The notes beneath the pieces are model-generated. The model ran no database searches and was not told the origin of the DNA. It saw only the letters and a list, made by a program, of their open reading frames with translations. Positions 36,826-46,363 of a DNA stretch of 64,000 nt are shown piece after piece. The first letter of the stretch is position 1, and each line of letters begins with the position of its first letter. A program made the position numbers and the translations under genes. Origin of the DNA: Burkholderiaceae bacterium (lineage in GTDB: Bacteria > Pseudomonadota > Gammaproteobacteria > Burkholderiales > Burkholderiaceae_C); the NCBI GenBank assembly GCA_919902775.1, contig CAKKRJ010000017.1, positions 1 through 64,000 of the forward strand, in the 5' to 3' direction.

Positions 36826-38007
36826 TCAAGGCTTGGTGTGCAGCAGGCCCGGGCGAAGCCGCCAGGCGGCGCGCGAGCCCCAGCCCACGGCAGCGCCCAC
36901 CACCCAAAACACGGGGGCCACGCCAGCCACCGCGCCGGCAGCGCCAAAAACCATGGGCATCAGCACGCTGGATGCATTGATGCTCATCAGGCGCAAAGCC
37001 AGCGCTTCGCCTTGGCGGTGCGCCGGGGTGATCTGGTGCAAGGTGCTCATGACCATGGGCTGCACCATGCCCAGCACAAACCCCAGCAGCACCGAGCACA
37101 GCCCCATGCTCCAGGGCGTCGACATGAAGGGGTAAATGCCAAACAGCAACGCCGTGCACACCATGGCCCCGGTGATGATCTGGTGCTCTTGCACATGGCG
37201 TGAAATCCAGGGCATGCACACCCGGATAATGGCCGCAGCCATGGCAAAAGCGCCCAAAATGGCGCCCACCACCGAGGCGCTCAACCCCCGCTCGTGGCCC
37301 AACACTGGCACCACAAAGGTGTGCACGTCCCAGCACGAGGCCAGCAACCAATTGACCCCCAGCAAACGCTGCATCATCGGCTCGGCCAGCAGGTCCATCG
37401 CGCGGCGTGGGGCTGCGCTTTCGGTGGCTTGGGGCGCATGCAATTCTGGCACCTTGCGCACCCAGAACCAGGTGCTCAATGGCAAGACCGCCATCAAGCC
37501 AAAAGCCCACCGAAAACCGGTGACGTGGGCAGGCTCGGGCCCGGCAAAGTCAATCAGCAGCCCCGCCAGGACCGGCCCCAAAAAGTTGGAAATGGCCGGG
37601 CCAATCGACAACCAGCTGAAAGCCTTCTTGAGTTCACCCGGGTCTTTGGCCAAGCGACCGACATGGCGCTGCAAGGCAATCACGGCCATGCCCGTGGCCC
37701 CCCCAGTGGCCAGGGCGCTGAGGCACATGACCGGAAAAACAGGCCACAGCATCGACAGCCCGGACCCCACCGACGCCACGACCACACTGATCAGCAAAGG
37801 CTTCTTGAGGCCTTTGCGGTCGGCGTAACGCCCGGCAGGCAGGGCCAAAAACACCGACGACAGTGCAAACAAGGCCAACAGCGCGCCGACCGCCAGGGCG
37901 CTGAACCCCTGCTTGAGGGCCAGGATCGGGGCAGCCATGCGCATGCCAGCCATGCAAGCATGCAGAAAAATTTGTCCTGCGATCAGCCGGGGCAGTGGAT
38001 GTTTCAT
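36826..38007 (-). CDS. MFS transporter
   Basis: A 393-residue membrane protein with about 12 transmembrane segments. It has the inter-TM2/3 loop GRYADRKGLKKPLL (GxxxDRxGRR-type) and a similar arrangement in the second half. It looks like a drug/metabolite exporter of the DHA1 type, but no substrate can be assigned. Located 31 bp downstream of rmuC on the same strand. Confidence 0.82.
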   Translation of the reverse strand: MKHPLPRLIAGQIFLHACMAGMRMAAPILALKQGFSALAVGALLALFALSSVFLALPAGRYADRKGLKKPLLISVVVASVGSGLSMLWPVFPVMCLSALATGGATGMAVIALQRHVGRLAKDPGELKKAFSWLSIGPAISNFLGPVLAGLLIDFAGPEPAHVTGFRWAFGLMAVLPLSTWFWVRKVPELHAPQATESAAPRRAMDLLAEPMMQRLLGVNWLLASCWDVHTFVVPVLGHERGLSASVVGAILGAFAMAAAIIRVCMPWISRHVQEHQIITGAMVCTALLFGIYPFMSTPWSMGLCSVLLGFVLGMVQPMVMSTLHQITPAHRQGEALALRLMSINASSVLMPMVFGAAGAVAGVAPVFWVVGAAVGWGSRAAWRLRPGLLHTKP

Positions 38008-38038
38008 GCCTGGTCAGTCCGGCCCCATGGCCACAGCG

Positions 38039-39388
38039 TCACGCTTCGCTGCCAGGCAACAGCGCCTGTGCCTCGGGTTCGGGCAAGGCATCGACCTGGC
38101 GCAAAGCCCGGTGCATCACATTGCTGCGCGTCTGGGCTTTGTCGAGCGTATTGAGCACGGTCTGGGTTTGCTCTTTGACCTTGGCCAGCACCTCACCGAA
38201 CTTACCGAACTCGGTCTTGACCGCACCCAACACTTGCCAGACTTCGCTGGAGCGCTTTTCCAGCGCCAAGGTCCTGAACCCCATTTGCAGCGCATTGAGC
38301 ATGGCCATCAAATTGGTCGGACCGGCCAGGGTCACGCGGTGTTCGCGCTGCAGGGTTTCCATCAGGCCGGGGCGGCGCAGCACCTCTGCGTACAGGCCTT
38401 CGGTGGGCAAGAACATGATCGCAAAGTCGGTGGTGTGCGGTGGCTCCAGGTATTTCTCGGCCATCGACTTGGCTTCCAGTCTGATGCGTGCTTCCAGCGC
38501 CTTGGCGCACAGCTCGGCCTGCACGGGGTCAGCGCGGCCTTGCGCTTCCAAGAGGCGTTCGTAGTCTTCGTTGGGGAACTTGGCATCGATCGGCAGCCAG
38601 ACCGGATCGCCATGGTCCGATCGGCCCGGTAGCCGGATGGCAAAGTCCACCCGGTTTTTGTCGCCAGGGCGCGTGGCCACTTGCACGGCATATTGCTCGG
38701 GCGTCAGGACCTGTTCCAGCAAGGAGGCCAATTGGGCTTCGCCAAACATGCCCCGGGTTTTGACGTTGGTCAGCAGGTGCTTGAGGTCGCCCACGCCCTG
38801 CGCCAGATGGTGCATTTCACCCAGTCCTTTGTGCACCTGCTCGAGCCGCTCGGCCACTTGCTTGAAGCTTTCGCCCAAACGGGCTTGCAGCGTGGCCTGC
38901 AGTTTTTCGTCCACGGTCTGGCGCATTTCGTCCAACTTGGCCGCGTTGCTTTGCTGCAGCTGGGCCAGCTGGGTTTCCATGGTGCTGCGCATCTCACTCA
39001 GGCGACGGGCATTGGCTTCGGACAAGGCATTGACCTGCTGGGCCAGACTGTCGGTCAGGCTTTTTTGCAACAGCGCCAATTGCTGGGCCAAGGCGTCGAT
39101 TTGCTGGTTTTGTGTGCGCGTGGCTTCGGCACTTTGCTGCAACAGCGATTGCTGGAACAGCGTGAGCGTTTGCATGACTTCCTGCCGCCCTTGCACGCCA
39201 GACTGGCTGATTTCGGTGCGCAGTTCGCGCTCCAGGCGCGCCGTCTGGTTTTGCAGGGCCTCGAACAACTGTGCTTGCTGGACGGCCTGCTCGGCACTGT
39301 GGTCGGGGGCTGGCCTGGATTTGAACAGCAAAACAAGCAACAGCAGCCCATTGAAAACCGCCAGCGCCAACAGCCAGTCCGTGTTCAT
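38039..39388 (-). CDS. rmuC: DNA recombination protein RmuC
   Basis: The 449-residue protein has one N-terminal transmembrane helix (residues 6-22), a long coiled coil (about residues 35-200, rich in Q/E/A/L), and a PD-(D/E)XK nuclease-like domain with VWLPIDAKFPNEDYERLLEA and VDFAIRLPG. RmuC limits DNA inversions and other rearrangements at repeats. The start overlaps the upstream hydroxyacid dehydrogenase stop by 4 nt. Confidence 0.93.
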   Translation of the reverse strand: MNTDWLLALAVFNGLLLLVLLFKSRPAPDHSAEQAVQQAQLFEALQNQTARLERELRTEISQSGVQGRQEVMQTLTLFQQSLLQQSAEATRTQNQQIDALAQQLALLQKSLTDSLAQQVNALSEANARRLSEMRSTMETQLAQLQQSNAAKLDEMRQTVDEKLQATLQARLGESFKQVAERLEQVHKGLGEMHHLAQGVGDLKHLLTNVKTRGMFGEAQLASLLEQVLTPEQYAVQVATRPGDKNRVDFAIRLPGRSDHGDPVWLPIDAKFPNEDYERLLEAQGRADPVQAELCAKALEARIRLEAKSMAEKYLEPPHTTDFAIMFLPTEGLYAEVLRRPGLMETLQREHRVTLAGPTNLMAMLNALQMGFRTLALEKRSSEVWQVLGAVKTEFGKFGEVLAKVKEQTQTVLNTLDKAQTRSNVMHRALRQVDALPEPEAQALLPGSEA

Positions 39389-40371
39389 GCGGCAGCGCCT
39401 GGCAAGGTGTTGAGCGGAGTGAGCGCCTGGCCACGGGTCAGGAAAGCCACCAGATTGTCGGCGGCCAGCTGGGCCATGGCGCGGCGTGTCTTGACCGTGG
39501 AGCTGGCGATGTGGGGGGTGAGCACCACGTTGGGCACCTTCAACAAGTCCGGGTGCACCTTCGGTTCGCCCTCAAACACGTCCAGACCTGCTGCCGCAAT
39601 TTGCCCTGCGGCCAAAGCCTTGGCCAAGGCCGCGTCGTCCACAATGCCGCCGCGCGCAATGTTGACCAAGGTGGCGGTGGGCTTCATCAAGGCCAGCTCG
39701 GCCGCGCCGATCGTGTGGTGCGATTCGGCGCTGTAGGGCACCACCAACATCACATGGTCAGCGGTTTGCAGCAGCTCTTGTTTGGACACGTAGCGGGCCT
39801 GACATTCGGCTTCCAGCGCAGGACTCAGGTGGCTGCGGTTGTGGTAGACCACTTGCATGCCAAAACCATGCGCTGCACGGCGGGCAATGCCCTGCCCGAT
39901 GCGGCCCATGCCGATGATGCCCAGCGTGCTGCCATGGACCTCGGCCCCGGCAAACATGTCGTAGCTCCATTTGCGCCATTGACCAGCGCGCAAAAAATGC
40001 TCGCTTTCGGTGATCCGGCGGGCCGTGGCCATCAGCAGCGCAAAACCAAAGTCTGCGGTGGTCTCGGTCAGCACATCCGGCGTGTTGCTGGCCACAACGC
40101 CTGCGGCCGTCATGGCCGGCACGTCAAAATTGTTGAAACCCACGGCTATGTTGGCCACGATCTTGAGTTGCGGGTTGGCCTGCAAGAGCGCCGCATCGAT
40201 GCGCTCGCTGCCCGTGGTCAAGGCGCCCACCTTGCCCTGCATGCGGCGGGTCAACTCGGCGGCAGTCCAAACCTCATCGGCCTGGTTGCTCTCGACTTCA
40301 AACACCTGCGACAAGGCCTGCAAGACTTCAGGGAAGATGGCGCGGGCCACCAGAATGGAAGGTTTGTTCAT
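39385..40371 (-). CDS. D-2-hydroxyacid dehydrogenase (glyoxylate/hydroxypyruvate/2-ketogluconate reductase)
   Basis: NAD(P)H-dependent reductase of the GhrB/TkrA type, 328 residues. It has the Rossmann motif GIIGMGRIGQGIARR and the catalytic triad: Arg in NIARGGIVDD, Glu in DVFEGEPKVHP, His in LTPHIASSTVKTR. NVGFNNFD-like substrate-loop residues (NIAVGFNNFDV) also fit. Starts at 40389, 40374 and 40371 are possible; 40371 gives MNKPSILVARAIF. It likely recycles glyoxylate or hydroxypyruvate. Confidence 0.88.
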   Translation of the reverse strand: MNKPSILVARAIFPEVLQALSQVFEVESNQADEVWTAAELTRRMQGKVGALTTGSERIDAALLQANPQLKIVANIAVGFNNFDVPAMTAAGVVASNTPDVLTETTADFGFALLMATARRITESEHFLRAGQWRKWSYDMFAGAEVHGSTLGIIGMGRIGQGIARRAAHGFGMQVVYHNRSHLSPALEAECQARYVSKQELLQTADHVMLVVPYSAESHHTIGAAELALMKPTATLVNIARGGIVDDAALAKALAAGQIAAAGLDVFEGEPKVHPDLLKVPNVVLTPHIASSTVKTRRAMAQLAADNLVAFLTRGQALTPLNTLPGAAA

Positions 40372-40396
40372 CATATCGTCGAGTTCCATGAGTGGT

Positions 40397-41680
40397 TCAG
40401 TGTGTCAACTGAAACTGAAAAATGTAAAAAGCAGCCCCAGCGAAATAACCTGCCAAAGCCCAAACGCTGATTTTCTTGACATACCAGACAAAATCAATTT
40501 TCTCCAAGCCCATCGCTGCGACCCCAGCGGCTGAACCGATGATCAGGACCGAGCCACCGGTTCCGGCGCAATAAGCCAGAAACTCCCACAAGAAACTGTC
40601 CGTTGGATGCTGCGACAGACTGTACATGCCCATGGATGCCGCCACCAAAGGCACGTTGTCCACCACAGCACTGACCAAGCCAATGATGATGACGATCACA
40701 TCCTGTCGTCCCACGGTCTGGTCAAACCACTGCGCCAGCGACGCGAGAACGTGCGTGTGCTCCAGTGTGGCCACCGACAACAAAATGCCCACAAAAAACA
40801 GCACGGCACTCATATCGATGCGGGTCAATGCACTGGCCAACGTCAGATGGGCTTTGGCCTCGTCTGGCTTGTTTTTGTGCACCAAATCCCCCACCAACCA
40901 CAACAAGCCCAAACCCAACAAAATGCCCATGAATGGCGGCAAATGTGTCAGCGCCTTGAACACAGGCACCGCCACCAGGATGCCCAGCCCCAAAAAGAAC
41001 ATCAAATTGCGCTCAGATGCCGGTGTATTGGTCAAATCCGCACGCTCTATGCGCGCTGGTGCCTTCACGCCGCGTCCACGCACCACATACGCCATGGCGG
41101 CCAGTGGCACCAGCAAACTGATCAACGAGGCGACAAAAACCCCCTTCATGATTTCAAGCGCCGTGATCTGCCCGCCAATCCACAGCATGGTGGTGGTCAC
41201 ATCCCCAATGGGCGACCACGCTCCCCCAGCATTGGAAGCAATGACAATGGCGCCCGCAAAAAACAAGCGATCCTCGCGTTGATCCAGCAGTTTCTTCATC
41301 AACGAAACCATCACGATGGCCGTCGTCAAGTTGTCCAGCACCGCGCTGAGAAAAAACGTCACAAAACCAACCAACCACATCAAACCCGACAAGGAACGGG
41401 TCTTGATGCGCGAGGTGAGGATTTCAAATCCGTTGTGCGCATCCACCACCTCCACAATGGCCATGGCACCCATCAAGAAAAACACGATCTGGGCCGTCGA
41501 CATCAGCGATTCACCCAATTGGTGACCCACTTGCTCAGCATCACTGTGGCCCAGTGCATAAATGGTCCAAAGCACGCCTGCGGCCAGCAAACCCGTGGCC
41601 GTTTTATTGATCTTCAGCGGATGCTCAAAAGCAATGGCCGCATAGGCCAAAACAAAAATAGCAATGAGTGCAGTCAGCAT
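40397..41680 (-). CDS. nhaD: Na+/H+ antiporter NhaD
   Basis: The 427-residue membrane protein has about 11-12 helices and NhaD-family landmarks: AVLDNLTTAIVMVSL, NAGGAWSPIGDVTTTMLWI and VSAVVDNVPLVAASMGM, the paired Asp-Asn helix breaks of the ion transporter superfamily. It exports sodium in exchange for protons. Starts immediately after pncB (its stop is 2 nt from the nhaD ATG). Confidence 0.93.
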   Translation of the reverse strand: MLTALIAIFVLAYAAIAFEHPLKINKTATGLLAAGVLWTIYALGHSDAEQVGHQLGESLMSTAQIVFFLMGAMAIVEVVDAHNGFEILTSRIKTRSLSGLMWLVGFVTFFLSAVLDNLTTAIVMVSLMKKLLDQREDRLFFAGAIVIASNAGGAWSPIGDVTTTMLWIGGQITALEIMKGVFVASLISLLVPLAAMAYVVRGRGVKAPARIERADLTNTPASERNLMFFLGLGILVAVPVFKALTHLPPFMGILLGLGLLWLVGDLVHKNKPDEAKAHLTLASALTRIDMSAVLFFVGILLSVATLEHTHVLASLAQWFDQTVGRQDVIVIIIGLVSAVVDNVPLVAASMGMYSLSQHPTDSFLWEFLAYCAGTGGSVLIIGSAAGVAAMGLEKIDFVWYVKKISVWALAGYFAGAAFYIFQFQLTH

Positions 41681-41681
41681 T

Positions 41682-42890
41682 TCAAGCGCCTTTCAATACC
41701 GCAAGGGTTTCTGGAGCATCAATTTCAAACACCTGCTTGAGGTACGCCAGGTATTTTTCGTCATCGCACATGCCTTTTCCCGGGGTGTCCGACAACTTGG
41801 CGACAGGCTGCCCGTTGCAGCGGGTCATCTTGATGACGATCTGCAGAGGCTCGTAGCCCAGGTCGTTGGTCAGGTTGGTGCCCACGCCAAAGGCCAGCTG
41901 GCAACGCCCCTGAAACTGCTGGTACAGCTCAATGGTGCGGGGAATGGTCAGGCTGTCGCTGAAGATCAGCGTCTTGGTCTTGGGATTGACCCGGTTGTGC
42001 TGGTAGTGCGCGATCATGCGTTCGCCCCAGCTGAACGGATCACCGCTGTCGTGGCGCGCGCCGTCAAAGAGCTTGCAAAAGAACAAATCGAAGTCGCGCA
42101 AAAAGGCGTTAAAACCGTACACATCGCTGAGCGCGATGCCCAGATCGCCCCGGTACTCCTTGGCCCACGACTCAAAGGCAAAAACCTGGCTGTCGCGCAA
42201 ACGGGGGCCCAGCGCCTGACAAGCCTGCAAATACTCGTGCGCCATGGTGCCCAACGGGGTCAAGCCCAACAAATAGGCGTAATACACGTTGCTGGTGCCC
42301 GCAAACTGACCGGAGGGGCCGGTGCCCAAACGGGCCGACAAAACGCGCAGCACCTCCTCGTGCCAGGCCCTTGAAAAGCGGCGGCGCGTGCCGTAGTCGG
42401 CAATCTTGAGCGTCTCCAGACCCGGGCCTTGCAACTGGGCGATTTTGGTGTCCAGGCGACGGCGCCCCTCCATCAGGTCAGGTACCTTCTGGGTGTTGCG
42501 GAAATACACCTCGTTGACGATGGCCAGCACAGGTATTTCAAACAGGATGGTGTGCAGCCAGGGGCCTTGGATGGTGATGTCGATCTCGCCCGAAGGCAAG
42601 GCCGTGACCTGGATGTACTTTTCATTGAGCCTGAACAAGTCCAGGAAATCGACAAAGTCACTTTTGATGAAGCGCAGCGAACGCAGGTACTGCAATTCGC
42701 CTTCCTTGAAACTCAGACTGCACAGGGAACGGATTTCCTGCCGGATTTCGTTGACAAAAGGCGCCAACGGCACACCCGGGTTGCGGCACTTGAACTTGTA
42801 TTCGACCTGCGCACCGGGAAACTGGTGCAGCACCACCTGCATCATGGTGAATTTGTACAAATCGGTGTCAAGCAGACTGGCGATGATCAT
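41682..42890 (-). CDS. pncB: Nicotinate phosphoribosyltransferase
   Basis: First step of NAD salvage from nicotinate, ATP-assisted. The 402-residue protein has [31 protein letters not shown] N-terminus (read in two parts), [38 protein letters not shown], and the PRPP/phosphate region IFSDSLT. It is the longer proteobacterial type. Located 66 bp downstream of livF, possibly in the same long transcript; overlaps nothing. Confidence 0.95.
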   Translation of the reverse strand: MIIASLLDTDLYKFTMMQVVLHQFPGAQVEYKFKCRNPGVPLAPFVNEIRQEIRSLCSLSFKEGELQYLRSLRFIKSDFVDFLDLFRLNEKYIQVTALPSGEIDITIQGPWLHTILFEIPVLAIVNEVYFRNTQKVPDLMEGRRRLDTKIAQLQGPGLETLKIADYGTRRRFSRAWHEEVLRVLSARLGTGPSGQFAGTSNVYYAYLLGLTPLGTMAHEYLQACQALGPRLRDSQVFAFESWAKEYRGDLGIALSDVYGFNAFLRDFDLFFCKLFDGARHDSGDPFSWGERMIAHYQHNRVNPKTKTLIFSDSLTIPRTIELYQQFQGRCQLAFGVGTNLTNDLGYEPLQIVIKMTRCNGQPVAKLSDTPGKGMCDDEKYLAYLKQVFEIDAPETLAVLKGA

Positions 42891-42956
42891 GGTGTTTTGT
42901 CTCTGGCGGCTGGGGCCGCTCGTGTGTTGTTCAGTGTAAGTGATGGCCAGCGCAGC

Positions 42957-43613
42957 TCATGGCGCAAGCTGCAGGCGTCCGCTGGTCAACACCAGAACCC
43001 GGTCGGCATGCTCGGCCAGGATGTTGTTTTGCTCGGCCACCAACAGGCCCATGCCTTCGCCACGCAGTTGCAAAAGCGCCTCACGCAAAGCCTGCACCAG
43101 CACCGGTGCAATGCCCTCGCAGGGTTCGTCCAGCAGCAGCAGGCGCGGGCCGGTCATCAGGGTGCGGGCAATGGCCAGCATTTGCTGTTCGCCCCCGCTC
43201 ATGTGGCTGGCGGGTCGGTGCAGCATCTGGGCCAGCACCGGAAAGAGCGCCAACACGCGGTCAAACCGCTGCGCCATGGCGGCTTTGGACGGGCCGCGCG
43301 CGGCAATCCACAGGTTGTCACGCACCGACAGCCCGGTGAACAAGCGCCGGTCTTCGGCCACAAAGCCCAAACCCGCCTGCGCCCGCCGATGGGCTGGCCA
43401 GCTGTCGATGCGCTGCCCCGCCCAGACGATCTGGCCCGACACCCGGGGGCCGATGCCGATCAAGGCCTGGAGCAAGCTGGATTTACCGGCCCCATTGAGA
43501 CCTTGCAACACCACCAACTCGCCCGCCTCGACCGCCAACGACACGTCGAACAGGGCTTGCGCCTGGCCGTACCAGGCGCTCAGCTGCGTCACGTCCAGCC
43601 GAAGATCAGACAT
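42957..43613 (-). CDS. livF: Branched-chain-type ABC transporter ATP-binding protein (LivF-like)
   Basis: A 218-residue ATPase with Walker A GLNGAGKSSLL, the LivF-type Q-loop segment VAEDRRLFTGLSVRDNL, signature MSGGEQQMLAIAR, Walker B LLLLDEPCEGIAP, and an H-loop position occupied by Gln (VAEQN), as is usual for LivF. The start overlaps the livG stop by 8 nt. Last gene of the six-gene operon starting at 48464. The substrate is uncertain because no binding protein is encoded here. Confidence 0.88.
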   Translation of the reverse strand: MSDLRLDVTQLSAWYGQAQALFDVSLAVEAGELVVLQGLNGAGKSSLLQALIGIGPRVSGQIVWAGQRIDSWPAHRRAQAGLGFVAEDRRLFTGLSVRDNLWIAARGPSKAAMAQRFDRVLALFPVLAQMLHRPASHMSGGEQQMLAIARTLMTGPRLLLLDEPCEGIAPVLVQALREALLQLRGEGMGLLVAEQNNILAEHADRVLVLTSGRLQLAP

Positions 43614-44466
43614 GGTCTGCCCCCTGGTTGCTTGGCTGTGTGGCAATTGCAGGCGTTGCCGGGCGGGCGATGAAGTCTGTGCCCAGATAGTGCTGCAACA
43701 CCTGCGGGTCTTGCGCCACCGCTTCGGGCAGGCCATCGGCCACCAGGCGGCCTTGCATCAGCACCAGCACCCGGTCGGCCACGCCAAACACGGCGTCCAT
43801 GTTGTGCTCGGTGTAGAGCACGGTCACGCCTTGCGAGGCCACTTGGCGCACCAGCGCCATCATGTCGGCGCGCTCGGCCAGGGCCAGCCCGGCGGCGGGC
43901 TCATCCAGCAGCAGCAAGGCAGGCTTTTGATTGGCATCAGAAGGGGGCAAGCCCGCCAGGGCCATGGCCAGTTCCAGGCGTTTTTTGTCGCCATAGGGCA
44001 AATCGGCCACGGTGGCATGGGCCAACGCCTGCAAACCCGCTTGCGCCGCCAAGTGCATGGCCCGCTCGGGCTGGCGTTGACTCAAGCGGTCCCACCAGGC
44101 CAGCGGCGCGGCATCGCGCAGCACCAACTGGATGTTTTGCAACACCGTCAGCGCCTCAAACGTCTGCGCCACCTGGAAAGTACGGGCCACACCCAGGCGC
44201 TGACGTTCGGCCGGTGGCTTGCCCAAAATCGGCTGGCCTTGCCACAACACCCTGCCGGCCGTGGGCACCTGCTGACCTGCCAGACAGGCAAAGCAGGTGG
44301 ATTTGCCCGCGCCGTTGGGGCCAATCAGCGCCACGCACTGGCCTGAGGCCACGTCAAAATCCACCCCGTCCAGTGCGCGCACGCCGCCAAAATGCTTGCT
44401 CAGTCCGCGCACCTGCAATGCAGGCGATAGGGCGACCGAAGCGCGGACAGGCATCGGTTGGCTCAT
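43606..44466 (-). CDS. livG: Branched-chain-type ABC transporter ATP-binding protein (LivG-like)
   Basis: A 286-residue ATPase with Walker A GPNGAGKSTCFACL, Q-loop segment GVARTFQVAQTFEALTVLQN typical of LivG, degenerate signature LPYGDKKRLELAMAL as in LivG, Walker B LLLLDEPAAGLA, and H-loop TEHNMDAVF. It overlaps the fused permease stop by 4 nt. It pairs with LivF to power the permease. Confidence 0.88.
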   Translation of the reverse strand: MSQPMPVRASVALSPALQVRGLSKHFGGVRALDGVDFDVASGQCVALIGPNGAGKSTCFACLAGQQVPTAGRVLWQGQPILGKPPAERQRLGVARTFQVAQTFEALTVLQNIQLVLRDAAPLAWWDRLSQRQPERAMHLAAQAGLQALAHATVADLPYGDKKRLELAMALAGLPPSDANQKPALLLLDEPAAGLALAERADMMALVRQVASQGVTVLYTEHNMDAVFGVADRVLVLMQGRLVADGLPEAVAQDPQVLQHYLGTDFIARPATPAIATQPSNQGADHV

Positions 44467-46334
44467 GCTGCACGCCCTTTCGCCGGGTGCCATCGGGCCC
44501 ACGCCTGTTGCACGCCGCCCAACACACCGCTGGGCGCAAGCACCATGACGGCCATGATCACCAAGCCCAAAACGCCGCGCCAATAGTCCATCCCCTGGCC
44601 CAGCTCGGCCCCGCCCCAGACCAGCAGCGCACTGCCCACGGCAGCGCCCCACAATTGGTGCACCCCGCCCAGCAAGATGACCAACAAGGCATCGACCGAC
44701 ATGGCCACCGAAGCCACAGAAGGAAACACCGCCCCTTTGAACGCCGCCCACAAGCCCCCGGCCAGCCCCGCCAAAGTGGCGCTGCCCACAAACACCTGGT
44801 AGCGCAAAGCCTGCACCGGCAAGCCGCTGGCAGCGGCCCGCAGCGGCGCATCGCGCAAAGCCTGCAAGGCCGCGCCCCGGCTCGAACCCGCCACCCGCGC
44901 CATGCCCGCCAGCGCCAGCAAGCCGCCCACACCCAGCAGCGCATCCCACACCGGGCGCTGCTCGGCAGAGACCAAACGCAGGCCAATCAAACCGTTGTCA
45001 CCGCCCGTCAGGCCCACCCATTGCGTGGCGCCCGCCCAGACCATTTGCGCCAAGGCCAACGACAACATGGCCAGGTACACGCCGCCGCTGCGCACCACCA
45101 AGGCACCAAACACCAAGGCCACGGCCAGCGCCAGTGCCATGCCTGCCGCCAGGGCCATGAACATGCCGGCCCCCCCGTTCAGGTGCGCCAGCGCCGCGCC
45201 GTAGGCACCCAGGGCAAAAAATGCGGCATGGCCAAAGCTGACCAAACCGCCCAAGGCCATCATCCACTGCAGGCTCAGACCAAACAGCATCATCACCATC
45301 ACGTCTTCGGCCAGGCTGCGGCCGTAATCGCCCTGCCCCCAAGCCAGCAGCGTCAAGCCCACCCAGGCCGCCACTGCCACCGCCCGTCCCACATGGCCTG
45401 CAGGCCACAGAGAAAACACCGGCACGCTTTCGCGCTGATCGCCATGCACCGCAGACCCGGCCAAGCCCTGAGGCCGCCAGACCAACACCACGGCCATGGT
45501 CAAAAACACCAGCACCAAGGTGGCTTGCGGGAAAAAGCTCAAGCCCAGCGCGTGGATGGTGCCAATCAACACCGCCGCCGCAAAGGCCCCGCCAATGCTG
45601 CCCAGCCCGCCCGTGACCACGACCACAAAGGTCTCGACCACCACATTCACATCCATTTGCAAATGAGCGGGTTCGCGTGGCAACTGCAAGGCACCGGCCA
45701 GCCCCGCCAGGCCGCAGCCCAGCATGACCACGCCCAGCATGAGTGGCCCAGGGTTGACGCCCAAGGCGTCCAGCATGTCGCGGTCTTGCGTGGCGGCCTT
45801 CACCCGCTGGCCCCACTGGGTGCGCGTGAGCAACAAATGCAAGCCCAGCCAAACCAGTGGCCCCAGCGCCAAAGTGAAAAGTTGCCAGGTCGGGAAAAAC
45901 GACTCGCCCAAGGCCACGGCCCCTTTGAGGCCGGGGAAACGCGGCGCAAAAACCTCTTCAGGCCCAAAAAACCAGCGCATCGCGTCGTGCAACGCCAGCG
46001 TCAGGCCAAAAGTGGCGACCAGTTGGTACAGCTGTGGTGCATGGCGCATGCGCTTCAACAGCAGCACCTCGGTGAGGGCACCCAGCAAAGCGGCCAGGCA
46101 CGCGCCCAACAGCATGGCGCTGGCATAGCCCCAGGCCGACTCGCCCCAGGCGGGCCACCAGCGGGTGACGGCGTGCGCCGACCACAATGCGCCCAGCATG
46201 AAAAAACTGCCATGAGCAAAGTTGACGATGCGGGTGACGCCAAAAATCAGCGTCAACCCGGAGGCCATCAAAAACAAGGTGGTGGCGTGGCTCAGGCCGT
46301 TGAGCAGTTGCAGCGCCAGTGCGTCGAATCCCAA
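44463..46334 (-). CDS. Fused branched-chain-type ABC permease (LivH-LivM)
   Basis: The 623-residue membrane protein joins the two permeases normally encoded separately. Residues 1-300 are LivH-like (NGLSHATTLFLMASGLTLIFG, RIVNFAHGSFFMLGAL, VVVVTGGLGSIGGAFAAAVL). Residues 320-623 are LivM-like (MMALGGLVSFGHAAFFALGAYG, VRSGGVYLAMLSLALAQM, LVILLGGVHQLWGAAVGSAL). It starts at TTG 46334, with AAGGG 6 nt upstream and an in-frame stop before that. It lies 29 bp after the nitroreductase gene. Fusion is known in some urea/branched-chain systems, but the substrate is not clear here. Confidence 0.87.
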   Translation of the reverse strand: MGFDALALQLLNGLSHATTLFLMASGLTLIFGVTRIVNFAHGSFFMLGALWSAHAVTRWWPAWGESAWGYASAMLLGACLAALLGALTEVLLLKRMRHAPQLYQLVATFGLTLALHDAMRWFFGPEEVFAPRFPGLKGAVALGESFFPTWQLFTLALGPLVWLGLHLLLTRTQWGQRVKAATQDRDMLDALGVNPGPLMLGVVMLGCGLAGLAGALQLPREPAHLQMDVNVVVETFVVVVTGGLGSIGGAFAAAVLIGTIHALGLSFFPQATLVLVFLTMAVVLVWRPQGLAGSAVHGDQRESVPVFSLWPAGHVGRAVAVAAWVGLTLLAWGQGDYGRSLAEDVMVMMLFGLSLQWMMALGGLVSFGHAAFFALGAYGAALAHLNGGAGMFMALAAGMALALAVALVFGALVVRSGGVYLAMLSLALAQMVWAGATQWVGLTGGDNGLIGLRLVSAEQRPVWDALLGVGGLLALAGMARVAGSSRGAALQALRDAPLRAAASGLPVQALRYQVFVGSATLAGLAGGLWAAFKGAVFPSVASVAMSVDALLVILLGGVHQLWGAAVGSALLVWGGAELGQGMDYWRGVLGLVIMAVMVLAPSGVLGGVQQAWARWHPAKGRAA

Positions 46335-46363
46335 ACCAGGCCCTTGCGATCAGAAATAAAAAG

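Noticed and set aside
42957..44466. Assigning the ABC system firmly to leucine/isoleucine/valine
   Set aside because: The ATPases and permease belong to the branched-chain-type family, but that family also carries urea, amides and aromatic acids; without a binding protein the substrate is open.
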